This document shows, in pieces, positions 13,110 to 24,240 of a DNA stretch of 64,000 nt. How positions within the stretch are numbered: position 1 is the first letter of the stretch; each line of letters opens with the position of its first letter. The notes beneath the pieces were generated by a model. It made no database searches. It worked only from the letters and a program-made list of their open reading frames with translations, and was not told where the DNA came from. The translations under genes and the position numbers were made by a program. The DNA lies in the NCBI GenBank assembly GCA_023052935.1, contig CM041294.1:105580616-105644615 (forward strand), given 5' to 3'. This DNA is from Piezodorus guildinii. Its lineage: Eukaryota > Arthropoda > Insecta > Hemiptera > Pentatomidae.

Positions 13110-13171
13110 AAAATTAAAAACTTTTCAAAAAATGACTGATTCATGACTATTCCACCTATAATACTAAAAAT

Positions 13172-13860
13172 TTAGATTTTTACACAATGGTTTATTATTT
13201 CCAAATAACCATATCAGGATACAGCTGTTAATATTTTCTCTATCTTCAATAATAACCAAGTTTTGGTGGAATTACTTTCACCTAATATAATTTGTGACTT
13301 ATAGATATACTTTTGTTTTCCTGTTTATCACGCTTTAAAGATCCTAAACCTCTGAACATATCTTTAAAAATAATTGCTAAGAACGTGGGTATGATCGGTA
13401 TAATTCGACGCGTTTTTTTGGTTAAAAAACACTAATAATTTTCTTCTTAATCTTAGAAAATAACGAAGTTACAAGCGTATATATAGGCTAAGTATAAATT
13501 TTTTTTTTTTTTTAATTGCGCTTTACTGATTCTAAAACTCAATCCTATTTTTTCTTTCTTTATCTTACAAAATAACTGAGTTATAGGCGTATGTATGAGT
13601 AAAATTTCAATTGTTTTCTTTTCTTTTTTTTTCTGTTTTATAATTATTAGAGGTTTTTTTTTTTATTAAAAACACTTATAATTTTTTCTCTATCTTCAAA
13701 AATAACTGAGTTATTGAATCAAATCGCTTTTAATCGGCTGACATTTTAAATTATGACACGATGACGGCGGAAGGCGGACAAACAATTTTTGTATTCGTTA
13801 TTCGGGTTTCACGTATCTTAAAACGTAAGTCCTCAAATTTTCATGAGGGGGATAATTTTT
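13172..13860 (+). repeat. AT-rich dispersed repeat, copy 4, with internal subrepeats
   Basis: TTACACAATGGTTTATTATTTCC at 13180 (first 20 bases suffice to match) and AATCGGCTGACATTTTAAA, AAGGCGGACAAAC, AAACGTAAGTCCTCAAATTT at 13730-13840 match the family's two ends. Between them a block with AAAATAACTGAGTTAT recurs about four times (near 13240, 13450, 13565, 13695). This is the fuller form of the repeat. Confidence 0.55.
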
Positions 13861-16460
13861 GTTTTTTGGTCGAATATAAAGTTGAAAATAATGAACCAAA
13901 AATAAAAATATTATGAAGTAACAGCAAAGGAACTTCGTTCTCAGTGAAATTGCGGAAGTCAGTGAAAATAATTGTGGTAAATCCGTTCTTCGTCGCGACA
14001 AGTTTATCCAAGATAAAATATGTGATCAACCTTTTAAAGTGGAGGGTGAAGGCTTGAAGCAGTAAGGTATAAAAATTTAAATATAAGTCTACCCTCTGGC
14101 TTTTAGGACGAATTTACCAAGAAAAATATGAAACTTAAGTATTAAATAAAATAAGTTTTATAATAACAACATCTCATGAGATGAAGATAGTGAGAAAATG
14201 GAAGGAGTATTTATTTCATTTCTTTGGAAGATGTTAGAGCTAGCAACTATGTCTTGGTCTATTATATCTTGGCTGTAATATCGGAAGAGATATATAACCT
14301 CTCATAAGGCTCGTATCCTTTTATGATTCTAGAGGCACTAAGTCTCTCCCTTGGTTTAAGGTCACTTCGGTTTTTTAACATCACTTTTAATGCTCGAGGC
14401 ATTATAACGCACTTCTCTCTTAGGGTATAATACACTAAGTTTACAAGTTCATAAACTTTTATGCTTTGAATGTAAATCCCAAACAAAATAAAATGTGTAA
14501 AACCTTGATGAGTGAAAATTAAACCACAAAGTTTAATGGCGTATTTGAAACACGCAATAACGCGAAAAAGAAAAAAAAATGAGATAACAGCTGAACCTAT
14601 CCCTAGCATTTAAAAGAAAAGTTAAAATGTGTTGATATCTATATTTATAAGAGAAAGTATCATTTCACTAACTATTCTGGTCTCTATATCTCAAAAATGA
14701 CTATAGTTTTGAAGCTGAATTTTTTTTATGGATGTTTATCTTACTGCCTAGATGCGCAGAAGACTGCATTTGAGAAAATTCGTCATATAAATGTCTTTAA
14801 AAAAATCTAAAAGGTGAAAATAAATTAGTTTTCAAATAAATCAAAAATTATGCATATCCAGAAAAATTGAAAGTACTCATTTGAAGGATAATCTAATTAA
14901 TAATTACATAAAAGAAAAATTATAGTTATACCTGAACACTATCAGGACATATAATATGTACTAATTTGTAGCAAATCCATGAGCTTCTATCCATATTTCG
15001 GTTAGAGAAATGTTCAATTGCTTCCAGTTATAAATACAACGGTTATTATGAAATTCAACAGTTATATTTTATGTCAAAACATAAAAAGCACTGAGTAAAT
15101 TATATGTATGGCTACTTCTACTGGTGTGCTGTTGTAAATAAGATCTACCTCTAAATAATAACACTTTATTCGCTGTACTAAAGAATAGTGTAAAGAGAAA
15201 CTGATTGCTTATATTTATTATACTTACTTATATTATAAACAAATAAAAAACAAAACAAAATGCAATATTAGCATGCGGTGGTTACAGCTCGTTTTTAATA
15301 AATATAAGTACTGAAAAAAAAATATAATTATTCAAATCTCGATGAATAGCTAAGGAGTCGATTAAATGAAGATCTACCAACTATTCTAGTCGTAGGACAA
15401 GACTTAATTTTGTTGGGATTAACAGCACTGTCATTTTTTAACCGCAGCAGTGCATAATGCAATATAAAACATAAACCAGTTTAATCGAAGCTTTTCTTAG
15501 CATCTACTGTATATCAATAGCATCGATGTGGTTAATATAGAAGCGATGGAATCTCTTAAGTTCTGCTTTTCTCTCAAGCCAGGTTCTTGGTTTTCTGGAC
15601 GGATTGCAAATATTATACCAGTATATGCGTACGAGCACTCTTTAGATGGTTAGGAATTTTTAAGTAAATTGATTTTTTTTTCTATACTATATATTTTTTT
15701 TATTTATTTCATTGTTTGTAAGACTCTGAACGTTATAACAATCGGTTCTGAATTGGAAAAATTTGTAATTTCACTAAATACATAAATTAATAAAATAAAT
15801 CTGAATAATTTAAATAAATGGTACCATAAAAACTTTGACTTCATTAAAATAAAAAAATATCATAAAAAAGCAAAGACTTAAAAATTACAGAAAAAGGTAT
15901 TTTTACTAGATAAGTAATTATTTTGAAAAATAAGAGGGCATAATATAAAAACTAACGCTACCAATATTTTTCGTTACATGGTTTTGCTGAGGAAACCATA
16001 CTTAACTGGAATATTCTGTACGTGGCCCGTTGGATATTATAATGTATGCCGAGAGAAACCTTCAAAAGGACTGATTACATATTTGCTTTTCGGGAGGGTC
16101 TCCCTCCAATGTAAACAAAAGAAACCTAAGAAAAAGGGTCTCAGTAGATGTTTGTTATGTACCGGAATAACCTGATGCAATGTTTGTTTTCTTCCGGACT
16201 CGTTTGGTTACAACGCTACTTAAAGCGGGTAAAAGAGACTACCCATCTGTGCTATCCTAATACCTCAGAGAACTAAGCTTCAAAACATAAAAATGGCATT
16301 ACGATTTTAATATGCTCGATTGTAAAAGACAAAAGGTCCGTCGATCCCTTTAAATAACTTTAAAAGGATGTAGTAAGGTTGGTGATAGAAATTAATATAT
16401 TGAGTATAAATACTAACATAATTTTCATTTTGTGTTTAAATAATATTTTATATGAGATAT
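13861..16460. other. AT-rich intronic DNA
   Basis: A 115-codon minus ORF (14262-14609) is the only longer frame. It is hydrophobic at the N-terminus and Arg/Lys-rich at the C-terminus, matches nothing I know and has no splice context. Treated as chance. Confidence 0.35.
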
Positions 16461-16469
16461 ATACCAGAC

Positions 16470-16570
16470 GCTTGAATGGTGAACATTGGACGAGTCTGTG
16501 TAGGCGGAATTTGGTGGTATCGGCATCGAACCTTCGGGTTCGCTAAGCCTATTATTATTATTATTATTAC
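16470..16570 (+). mobile_element. Very short RTE 3' end with 9-bp target duplication
   Basis: About 100 bp identical in layout to the 3' end of the RTE copy at 29878 (GGCGGAATTTGGTGGTATCGG, CGAACCTTCGGGTTCGCTAAG, then (ATT)n). ATACCAGAC lies at 16461-16469 and 16571-16579. It is an extreme 5'-truncation. Confidence 0.85.
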
Positions 16571-16814
16571 ATACCAGACTCAGATCTGATCCTATGGAGC
16601 GCATTCAGTGTAGAAGCGCTTTCAAATGGCCCGTTCATGATAATGAATCGAAATCAGATTAAACGATATGGTGTGAAAAAGAACAATATGTAAGATTCGA
16701 CTTCAATAATTTTATAGGACCTTGTAAAGGGCAAAGAACAGAAGCTTTTTGCATAAACTAATTCAGAGTTGGATATCAGGAAAAATAGAAAGAGAAAAAA
16801 AAAAAAAAAAAACC

Positions 16815-17120
16815 TGTACCACTACAACCCACGAAGGGTCTTGGGCTCAGTACATATAGAGATTCGTACTGTTTCTAGGCCAACGGCAGTGCAATGAGGT
16901 GATTAGGCCTTAATCACGCTCAGCCGCCAGGTTTTTCCCCAATTATTTTGGGTAACCACTTTATAGAGACTGGGTCTGCCACAGGAGGGTCTCCATACCC
17001 TAGGGTCGCCCCCCGACTGAATTAACAGAATAAATAATATTTCTGCATCAGCCGGGATTCGAACCCAGGACCCGGAACACAGCAGACTAGTGCTCTATCC
17101 ACTAGACCACGCCGCTCCCT
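16815..17120 (-). mobile_element. tRNA-derived SINE (family A)
   Basis: Close to the copy at 1732, with a better box B (GGGTTCGAATCCC on the minus strand near 17060). A-rich flanks AGAAAGAG / AGAAAGAA could be the target duplication, but low complexity makes this unsure. Confidence 0.82.
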
Positions 17121-17369
17121 AAGAAAGAAAAAAAGAAGGGGAAAATACCATGCATGATACAGCTAAAATCGAAAAACAATGCTTAACATATTTTAAAAAC
17201 GCACCGATATGTGGATATCTTATTAAATAAGCATTGAGACGTTGATTTCCAAAATTTAAAAAAAAAAGTAATTTATTTACAAAATTCATATTTTGCCATT
17301 TTTGTAATCTAATAGTTGAGTATCATATTCGCTATTCGATTTTATCTTAAAAACACAAAAGTCATTTAA

Positions 17370-17935
17370 AAATGTGTTTGATAATACAAAGTATAAAGTG
17401 TTTTTACCAAATGACAAAAATGAACATTTAATGTCAATTATTGCCTCTCAAATCCTTCAATACCACATCAGAGACCTTGAAATATGGGGTCAAAGTATGA
17501 ATTGGAAGGCAAAAATAAATTCCAATAAATTAAATCAAATAACCTTTACTCTTCGTCGGAAACCTCTGACGTTCGTCCCTTCAGTATCTTACAGTAACAC
17601 TCCGCTTGTACCTATTCAACAGATCCGATATCTAGGACTACATCTTGAAAAACGTCTTATTTGGAATCCTTATACAAGATTGAAACAAAAAGAAACTGCC
17701 TGACGTTTTCGACTAGTACAACACTTATTGGACAAACGTTCAAACCACTTAACTACAAGATGCTTCGGGCTCAACTAAACCGCAAAATACTTCCCGTCTC
17801 CAATTTTTATATTCGGAAAACCCTCAATGCTCCTAATTTTGTCACACATAAACTCATCCAAATGGGTAGTATCCCTAAATGTGAATCATGAGAGTTAAAT
17901 ATTGTTTAAAATATACAAGGAGTAGTTCATTTTAC
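17370..17935 (+). pseudogene. Jockey-like LINE fragment
   Basis: Encodes IRDLEIWGQSMNWKAKINSNKLNQITFTL-type sequence (17460-17560), QIRYLGLHLEKRLIWNPY (17620-17680), then, with stops and frame changes, LLDKRS and NAPNFVTHKLIQ (to 17890). It is the same family as 35637-36475, here on the plus strand and abutting an (AT)n tract. Confidence 0.78.
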
Positions 17936-17978
<43 letters not shown>

Positions 17979-17981
17979 TTT
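17936..17981. repeat. (AT)n plus T11
   Basis: AT run followed by T11, immediately before the left direct-repeat copy. Confidence 0.95.
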
Positions 17982-17982
17982 A

Positions 17983-18175
17983 AATTCAATTAAACTAAAC
18001 TATATAGGAAAGTAAAGTATTTAATTCCTGTAGATAAAAATAAAGCTAATTATATAGTTACGAGATTTAAATGCAAAAGCAATCAAATTACCTGATTCAA
18101 TAATAATGTCATATACAATAATATTAAGTTACTTGAAGAATTTCACGTTTCCTGTAAAATTAGGATATTTTACAG
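17983..18175. repeat. Left copy of a 2.3-kb-spaced direct repeat flanking the CR1-like LINE
   Basis: ACTAAACTATATAGGAAAGT, GTAGATAAAAATAAAGC, GAGATTTAAATGCAAAAGC and TTTCACGTTTCCTG reappear in order at 20259-20440. Each copy is preceded by an (AT)n tract. The end of this copy forms a 15-bp hairpin at 18146-18181 (CGTTTCCTGTAAAAT with ATTTTACAGGAGACG). Confidence 0.75.
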
Positions 18176-18342
18176 GAGACGCGAAAATCCTTGGTACTAA
18201 TTTGCCCTGCGGTCAGCTACAACATGATTTATCAGGATAATTCGATGTTGTGCCAAAACAGTTTAACAGTATAGTTACAAAACTATGTTCAGCATTGTTT
18301 TTCGATTTTATTTTCGTATTTCATCATACAGAATATATATAT

Positions 18343-18345
<3 letters not shown>

Positions 18346-18402
<57 letters not shown>
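18346..18402. repeat. (AT)n microsatellite at LINE 5' truncation
   Basis: About 28 AT units, with GAATATATAT and ATATATTC inverted flanks, exactly where the LINE ORF begins. Confidence 0.95.
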
Positions 18403-18405
<3 letters not shown>

Positions 18406-20202
18406 CCTATGTATTGGAAAACCGCCTTAGTTCGGCCACTAAATAAAATTCCTAATCCTTCCTCACCATCCGATTTCCGTCCTATTTCTCTACTTTCAAA
18501 CCTCTCTAAACCATTGGAACGCCTAGTTCAAAATCAATTATCAAATTTTCTGGAAGAACATTCCCTCATCAACCCTCTCCAATCCGGCTTCCGACAAGGC
18601 TATTCAACACAATCTGCTCTTCTAAAAATCATCCATGACCTATAATCCGCTATCGAACATAAAAAAATAACCATCCTGATCCTCCTAGATTTTTCCAAAG
18701 CATTTGATACAGTTGACCACAAAATCCTTCTTACCAAACTAAAAAACCTTCCATTATCCAACAGTGCTTTGTGCTGGTTCAAATCCTTTCTTTCCGACCG
18801 TTCACAGTATGTGGTAGTTCCAGGCCAACCTCCATCCAAGATTTTGCCTCTATCCTGTGGTGTTCCTCAAGGTTCATCACTATCTCCCACCCTCTTTGCC
18901 ATTTACATCAATGATCTTCCCAATCATATATATCACTCCCAATACCATATGTATGCAGATGACATCCAAATTTACCTATCTTTTCCTCCTTCGGACCTAT
19001 TACAAGCTACTGAAAAACTTCAAGAAGATCTCAACAGGATCAGTTATTGGGCCACAGCCAACAAGCTTAAGTTAAGTGCAGAGAAGACAAAGGCGATTGT
19101 AATAGGCTCCAATCCCCTCCTTAAAACCCTCCCTCCAATCCCAACAATGTTCCTCAATAACAACCTTATCAATTTCCACCTAACCGTTAAAAACCTCGGA
19201 ATCATCCTCGATCAAACTCTTTCCTGGAAAAACCATGTCTCCGAAATCTCTCGACGCACCATATCCACCTTAAAACTCCTAAATCACCTTCGTCACCTAC
19301 TTCCACTCGAAACCCGTAGGCTTCTAGTTTGTTCCTTATCATTCCCCCACTTTGACTACTGTTGTGCGGTGTACGGGAGTGTCTCTGGAGATCTCGAAGG
19401 TAAACTTAAACGATTATTCAACTGCTTCATTCGCTTCATCTTTGGGATATCCAGGGACACTTCTGTTACCAGATTCTACGAAGAGTTGAAGTGGCTTTAC
19501 CCTTCCTACCGTTGTAAATACTTCCTAGCAACCTTCCTCTTCCAAGTTCTCCAATCCAGCCGCCCATCTTACATCTCAGATATGTTTTCATTCAAATCCT
19601 CCATTCATTCCCGCAACACTCGTTCACGGCCTTCAGACCTGTATGTGGCGCCTCATCGAACCGCAGCCTTCGACAGATCCTTCCTAATCCGCTCCTCTTT
19701 CGTATGGAATTCCATTCCTTCATATATCCGACATTCTGATACTCTTCAGACCTTCAAATCCCGTCTATTCGACCACTTCCTCTCTATTCAATTTTCAAAG
19801 AGCCCTAAATAGATTTGCAAATTCAATTTAAATTAGTTAAATAAAATATATAGAAACAATAATTTAAATGCAACATCTTACATTGTGGTGGACCTGTATA
19901 TTTAACTATATTATTTCAATAATTTAACATTAAAACAGTAAAGCACTATTAATTAAAATATTGTATATATGAAAATATTTTTCTGTTTTATCTTTTGTCT
20001 AGTTTTGTTATTATTGATTAGAATTATTACTATTAGAAGCTACCTTTTAATTTATCACTATTGTTCACTTTTTACTTTTTATTATTTTTTGTTTGTTTTA
20101 TGTTTTTACTCTAAGACACTAATGTTCTGTTTGTATGCTTTCTAAAATCATTCAAAAGGGACTTGTCCCAGAATAAATAAAGATTTTATTATTATTATTA
20201 TT

Positions 20203-20203
<1 letters not shown>
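18403..20203 (+). pseudogene. CR1/L2-type LINE, 5'-truncated ORF2 with one in-frame stop
   Basis: It encodes the reverse transcriptase and C-terminus of a non-LTR retrotransposon. In one frame: LIRP-like block LVRPLNKIPNPSSPSDFRPI, GFRQGYSTQSAL, motif A LLDFSKAFDTVDH, motif B GVPQGSSLSPTLFAIYINDL, motif C MYADDIQIY with both catalytic Asp, and the HSRNTRSRPSDLYVAPHRT tail motif of the CR1/L2/Daphne group, ending at 19812. A single TAA at 18643-18645 interrupts the frame; no frameshift is evident. The 5' end is cut by an (AT)n tract at 18346-18402, and the 3' UTR ends GTCCCAGAATAAATAAAG plus (ATT)n near 20203. It is the best-preserved coding sequence in the window after the Lar exon. Confidence 0.88.

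Positions 20204-20254
<51 letters not shown>
20178..20254. repeat. (ATT)n then (AT)n microsatellite at the LINE 3' end
   Basis: The LINE's ATT tail runs into about 24 AT units. Confidence 0.93.
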
Positions 20255-20258
<4 letters not shown>

Positions 20259-20260
<2 letters not shown>

Positions 20261-20440
20261 TCAAATAAACTAAACTATATAGGAAATTAAAGCATTTGAT
20301 TCCTGTAGATAAACATAAAGCTAATTATATAGTTAAATAACAATACGAGATTTAAATGCAAAAACAATAATAACAAGCCATATACAATAATATAAAGTTA
20401 CTCAAAGATTTTCGCGTTTCCTGTAGAATATCCTAAAATA
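20259..20440. repeat. Right copy of the direct repeat flanking the CR1-like LINE
   Basis: Same order of blocks as 17983-18175 (ACTAAACTATATAGGAAATT, GTAGATAAACATAAAGC, GAGATTTAAATGCAAAAAC, TTTCGCGTTTCCTG), with small indels. The hairpin arm is lost here. Confidence 0.75.
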
Positions 20441-21400
20441 GAGTCCTTTTTAGAAATCAGTATCAAGATGTATATGTTAAAACTGCGTTATATTATTAAG
20501 TTTACCTACAGAAAAAGTTTACGCTAACCGGTGTAATAAAATAACTATTGCCATTATTTGATAAGAATAAAAAATAGGTAATAAAACTAGGATTGAAGGT
20601 AATAAAATATCGGATTTTTCAAATAAAATAAAATATATTTATCAGAGAAAGGATTGAAATGCACGATAACATAAATAGTACACTATTTTATCAGAAGAAT
20701 CAATTCATGAATTATAGTAATAGAAAAATAAATCGAACCCCTCGGCATAGAGATATATATGAAAATCCTATTTCACGGCACTGGGGGAGGTGGTGGTGGG
20801 AGTAGGGAATAAATGGAAGAAAGGTAACCGGGAACAGCACGGAATAAGAAGAGAATTTTCTGATGATGGGAATGTTCCGACGGGATAAGGCCGGGGCTAG
20901 ACACCATTGGTTTTTCCGCTTTTATCTTCAGTAAAAATAGAGAGAGAGGGAAAGAGAGCGTTGAAAAAAAACTGCCTGGACCCTTGTCACTTCTCATCTC
21001 TCTCTCTCTTTACAGTGGAAAGAGTTTGGAGAAATTCACGGAATTTAAAGAAAGAAAAAAAAAAAAAAAAAAAAAAGAAGAATTCTAGTTATTATCAATT
21101 CCTACAATATGATGGATAATTAAAAAAAAAAATATTAACCGTGGGTAGAACAAAAAGGAAAAAGCTTTTCTTTTCTATGAAATAATTTAATACACTACAG
21201 TCAGGCACTGCTTTACAACGGGGAAGACTAAACATTTATCTCGGACAACAGTTTTTTTTTAGAATTTGAAAAATTGTGAATTTTTTCAGTAATATTTTCA
21301 TTCTGATTAAGCAGGTATTTTTCACATTTTGTTTCGCAAAAACAATTTTTTTTTTCAGTTTTAACCACAACAAAGTTTTTTTATAAATCAGTATTGACGT
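20441..21400. other. Unassigned DNA
   Basis: 20770-21020 is GC/purine-rich (TGGGGGAGGTGGTGGTGGGAG) with a (TC)n-like stretch. No gene. Confidence 0.35.
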
Positions 21401-21417
21401 AAAAAGTAATACAAGCA

Positions 21418-21688
21418 TTTGTTCGATAAATATCAGGCCGTTTTACAAAAGAAATACTTTCATGCAATTTATTATATGTTGTTGTAATTGAATTGTTGAA
21501 AATGTATAAATGCAATGAGACTTTAATTGATTACAGAAGCTTGATAATGGCCCTAGAGGCTGAAACGTCGCGATGACTGGATTAAATAAATTGTTTTAAA
21601 AAAATATATCCAAGAATTTCTTTTGTAAAACGGCCTGATATTTATCGAACAAATATTCAAACAAAAGAACAATTACGACAATGATGAG
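21418..21688. mobile_element. Small snap-back element with 39-nt inverted arms and 17-bp target duplication
   Basis: AAAAAGTAATACAAGCA at 21401-21417 recurs at 21689-21705, a perfect 17-bp duplication. Inverted arms at 21417-21455 and 21616-21654 are identical over 39 nt. A 34-nt extension (21655-21688) exists on the right only. The interior contains GATAATGGCCCTAGAGGC-TGAAACGTCGC near 21542-21571, a degenerate hammerhead-like block with the GAAACGTC segment intact. There is no ORF. Confidence 0.78.
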
Positions 21689-22514
21689 AAAAAGTAATAC
21701 AAGCAGAAATCGGTAGGCCTTTTTCTCCTAAATGTTAAAATAACAAATATGCAGATGGAACTTTCGCACCGCTTAGCACATTATTTATTTATTTTTTAAA
21801 ATTATTATTTCTGTAATTGTTTACGCTTTCCTGGTCAATTGAGTTACCATGGGGAGAACATTTCTTTCAAATAATTTCTTTTCAGCTCAGAGGTTTCACG
21901 AGATTTTTTGGGGCTTCGGCAGTCGTGGAGAGAAATATAAAAGAACAGTAAACAGTCTGTGTTAATTTAATGCTCTGAGGTATTTCATATACATACTAAG
22001 AAATTTAGGTATTAGATTAGAATTTAGCTACTTTTGACTTTACGATTTACTTAACATAAAATACAGTAAAATTCCCACTATGGCCGAATCATTAATTAAA
22101 TTTATAATATATATCACAAATTTTTAAAGTAACTAAATTATTTTATATATAATTTTGTAAAACTATTCATAACCGTTTAGAATTCAATTATTCCTACTGA
22201 AATCCCTAATTGCCGATCATAAACAAATAAATAAAATCGAACAAGCGATTTGTGCCCTCTTGTGTTACCTTTTTTTTTCTGCGAAAAGAAAATGAATAAA
22301 ATTAAAGTGCAATAAATACGGACTTTATGATTAGTTTATTTTAACTTGATTTTTAAACTGTTATGGTAAGTTCAAGACACAATGTCCAGTAAAATTAAAT
22401 ACATTTATAATGATATTTATTGAAATTTACATCTGTATTGTTCAACGCATAAATCAAATTTGAGGAATACATTAAATAATTACTTGATGCACTTGTAGAG
22501 AAACTACCTATTGA

Positions 22515-22870
22515 CAGCCCTCAAAAATACACTAAACGAAAAGGTCTCAGAACCATCTTATTTTTAGAGGGCACCAGAGAGCATTATTAGGAATGGAAGA
22601 GAATGCTAGGGTAGAAAGTAATGAGTTAGAGAGGGAATGGAGTTTTTCATGAAAGGAATGGTACCTGGTTCTCGCTAAATCAGCAACATAAGAAACATTA
22701 AGAATTTTACAAAGGATTTTGGATAGTAAGGATTGGATACGAGAGGAATTTGACGGTTTGGTAGAACCCAAAGCTCAATTTTGTGATTCCAGATTGGCCA
22801 CATGATAGCCATGTAGATGAGCCTTTTTGAGCTCATGTAGATGAGGGAGGAGGTTTGAGCGATATTCTAG
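22515..22870 (-). pseudogene. Jockey-like LINE 3' end
   Basis: The minus strand reads LGSTKPSNSSRIQSLLSKIL, NVSYVADLARTRYHSFHEKL and SLSNSLLSTLAF, the C-terminus of the Jockey-like family, ending with the degenerate PLKIRW that replaces LKRRW. Confidence 0.72.
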
Positions 22871-23004
22871 TAAGTACTGTAGTAAGTAAGTAGCCGAAAG
22901 CGGCGGGAAGAATTAACTACTAAAAATAAAACCAGATATTTGAGTAAATAAAATAAAGACGTTGAGAAAATATTTAATCTTGATGGTGCGCTCTCTATAA
23001 GGGA

Positions 23005-23100
23005 GCGTTTATACTGCACGCGTTTTGAAGAATGAAGCGGTAAGCGGGTTTAAGAACCCGCCTATCGTTTCAGCCTATAAAATGCTAGCAGTATAAACAC
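23005..23100. mobile_element. Tiny MITE-like inverted-repeat element
   Basis: GTTTATACTGC (23007-23017) and GCAGTATAAAC (23088-23098) are inverted ends of an element of about 95 bp. The centre has a perfect GCGGGTT-TAAG-AACCCGC hairpin (23044-23061). Confidence 0.5.
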
Positions 23101-23499
23101 ATTTTCTATATTTATCTTCTATCTTCTTTTCTTAATTAGCCAGGTTTCTTATATTTTTCGTTTGATTTTTTCAACTTATGACATGATTCCAAATTTTAGT
23201 AGTTAAATCAAATTTTAAGTTGAGAAAGTACAGATTATTTTTCATACGTCGTGTTTAAATTTTTAATGTTCAGAATTAGAAGTTAATAGCATTGAATGAA
23301 GATTGATATTTAAGATTACAGGATAACATCACTTAAGGGTGGAATAATAAAACAAATCAAAATATTTCTCAGATAAAAAATACATTAAATCGAGCCGTTT
23401 CAGAAGATAAAAATAAAATAATAACAAAAAAAAAATGTTTAGATAAGGTTCTAGAATTCAAATTTCAATGGCAAAAAAAACAGAATCGTTAAAAGAGAG

Positions 23500-23830
23500 A
23501 GGAATATTTCCACATGCGGAGAAGGAAAAACACAGATGAGAGGTGCACAGTATTTTGGGTCAGCCGTAAGAAAAAAAGGTGGTCACAGAAACAGAGGACG
23601 GGAGGGAAGTGTTATCAAACAGAGGGAGATAAGAGCTAGTGGAAGTACTGGGTATACAAAGGGGTCCCCCCCCCCACGGGTGAAAAAATCAGTTATGTCC
23701 CCGCTAGGCTATTTGCATACTGGCCACAATGACAAGATCCCATCTCTCCTGGTCTCGGTCTCAGCTCCTTCTCGCAGAACGTGTAATCTACATATGTAAA
23801 TCTACTGTCTAATTGCCATCATCGCCCGTT
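23500..23830. other. GC-richer island, candidate regulatory element
   Basis: Contains a POU octamer (ATTTGCAT at 23710) close to a SOX-like CACAATGAC, and a C10 run. A plus-strand ORF of 87 codons is open but shows no known domain. Composition differs from the surrounding intron. Confidence 0.3.
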
Positions 23831-24009
23831 TTACAACTCATGTTTTTCCCTCTAATACATCTTATATGTATGCATGGTTATATTAAAAGAGAAAAAAAAA
23901 TGGACTTGAAAAAAGTGGAGTTATAATAACTCTGACGATAAAACATGAAGTAATTTAATTTTAAAGTAAATCTCGTAAAGTTTTAATTTTTACAGTAGTA
24001 AAAAATATA

Positions 24010-24240
24010 TGTCACACCATATAACTAAAAAAATTACTGTAAGTAATAATCAATATTTACAAATCTGACTACAAATTTATTTTAAAACTTGCTTTATGAT
24101 ATTTGCAGCATCACAAAAAGTACTTTTGTCTGAGTGAAGAAGAAAGGATGTTATCTACGGACCATTTTCCCTGACCTAAGTATAATTTTCCTGACTTTTT
24201 TTCGATTTTCCCTGTTACTAGACAATCGGTTTTACTGTGT
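24010..24240 (+). mobile_element. Partial copy of the same hAT-like element, uninterrupted
   Basis: TTTTGTCTGAGTGAAGAA, GTTATCTACGGACCATTTTCC, CTGACCTAAGTATAATTTTCC and ACTAGACAATCGG match 40690-41261 without the LINE. The terminal CACCCTG is lost. Confidence 0.62.

Larger units (their letters stand above)
12015..13164. mobile_element. Snap-back element with hammerhead-like termini, 14-bp target duplication
   Basis: Two nearly identical arms of about 470 bp (12042-12511 and 12688-13162) lie head-to-head around a spacer of about 175 bp. The 14-mer TAAAAATTTAGATT occurs at 12001-12014 and 13165-13178, a perfect target-site duplication. A 27-nt segment (12015-12041) extends beyond the left arm only. 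Each arm ends with an outward-pointing hammerhead-like motif. Small ORFs of about 70 codons in the two arms encode almost the same peptide because the arms are copies; they are low-complexity and not considered genes. The insertion sits in the AT-rich dispersed repeat (its host continues at 13172 with TTACACAATGG). Confidence 0.8.

Noticed and set aside
12096..13117. Two almost identical 69-72-residue peptides on opposite strands
   Set aside because: Explained by the inverted arms of a snap-back element; AT-rich hydrophobic composition and no conserved domain.
14262..14609. 115-codon minus-strand ORF with an apparent membrane segment
   Set aside because: No homology I can recognise, no splice or promoter context, and AT-rich DNA gives such hydrophobic frames by chance.
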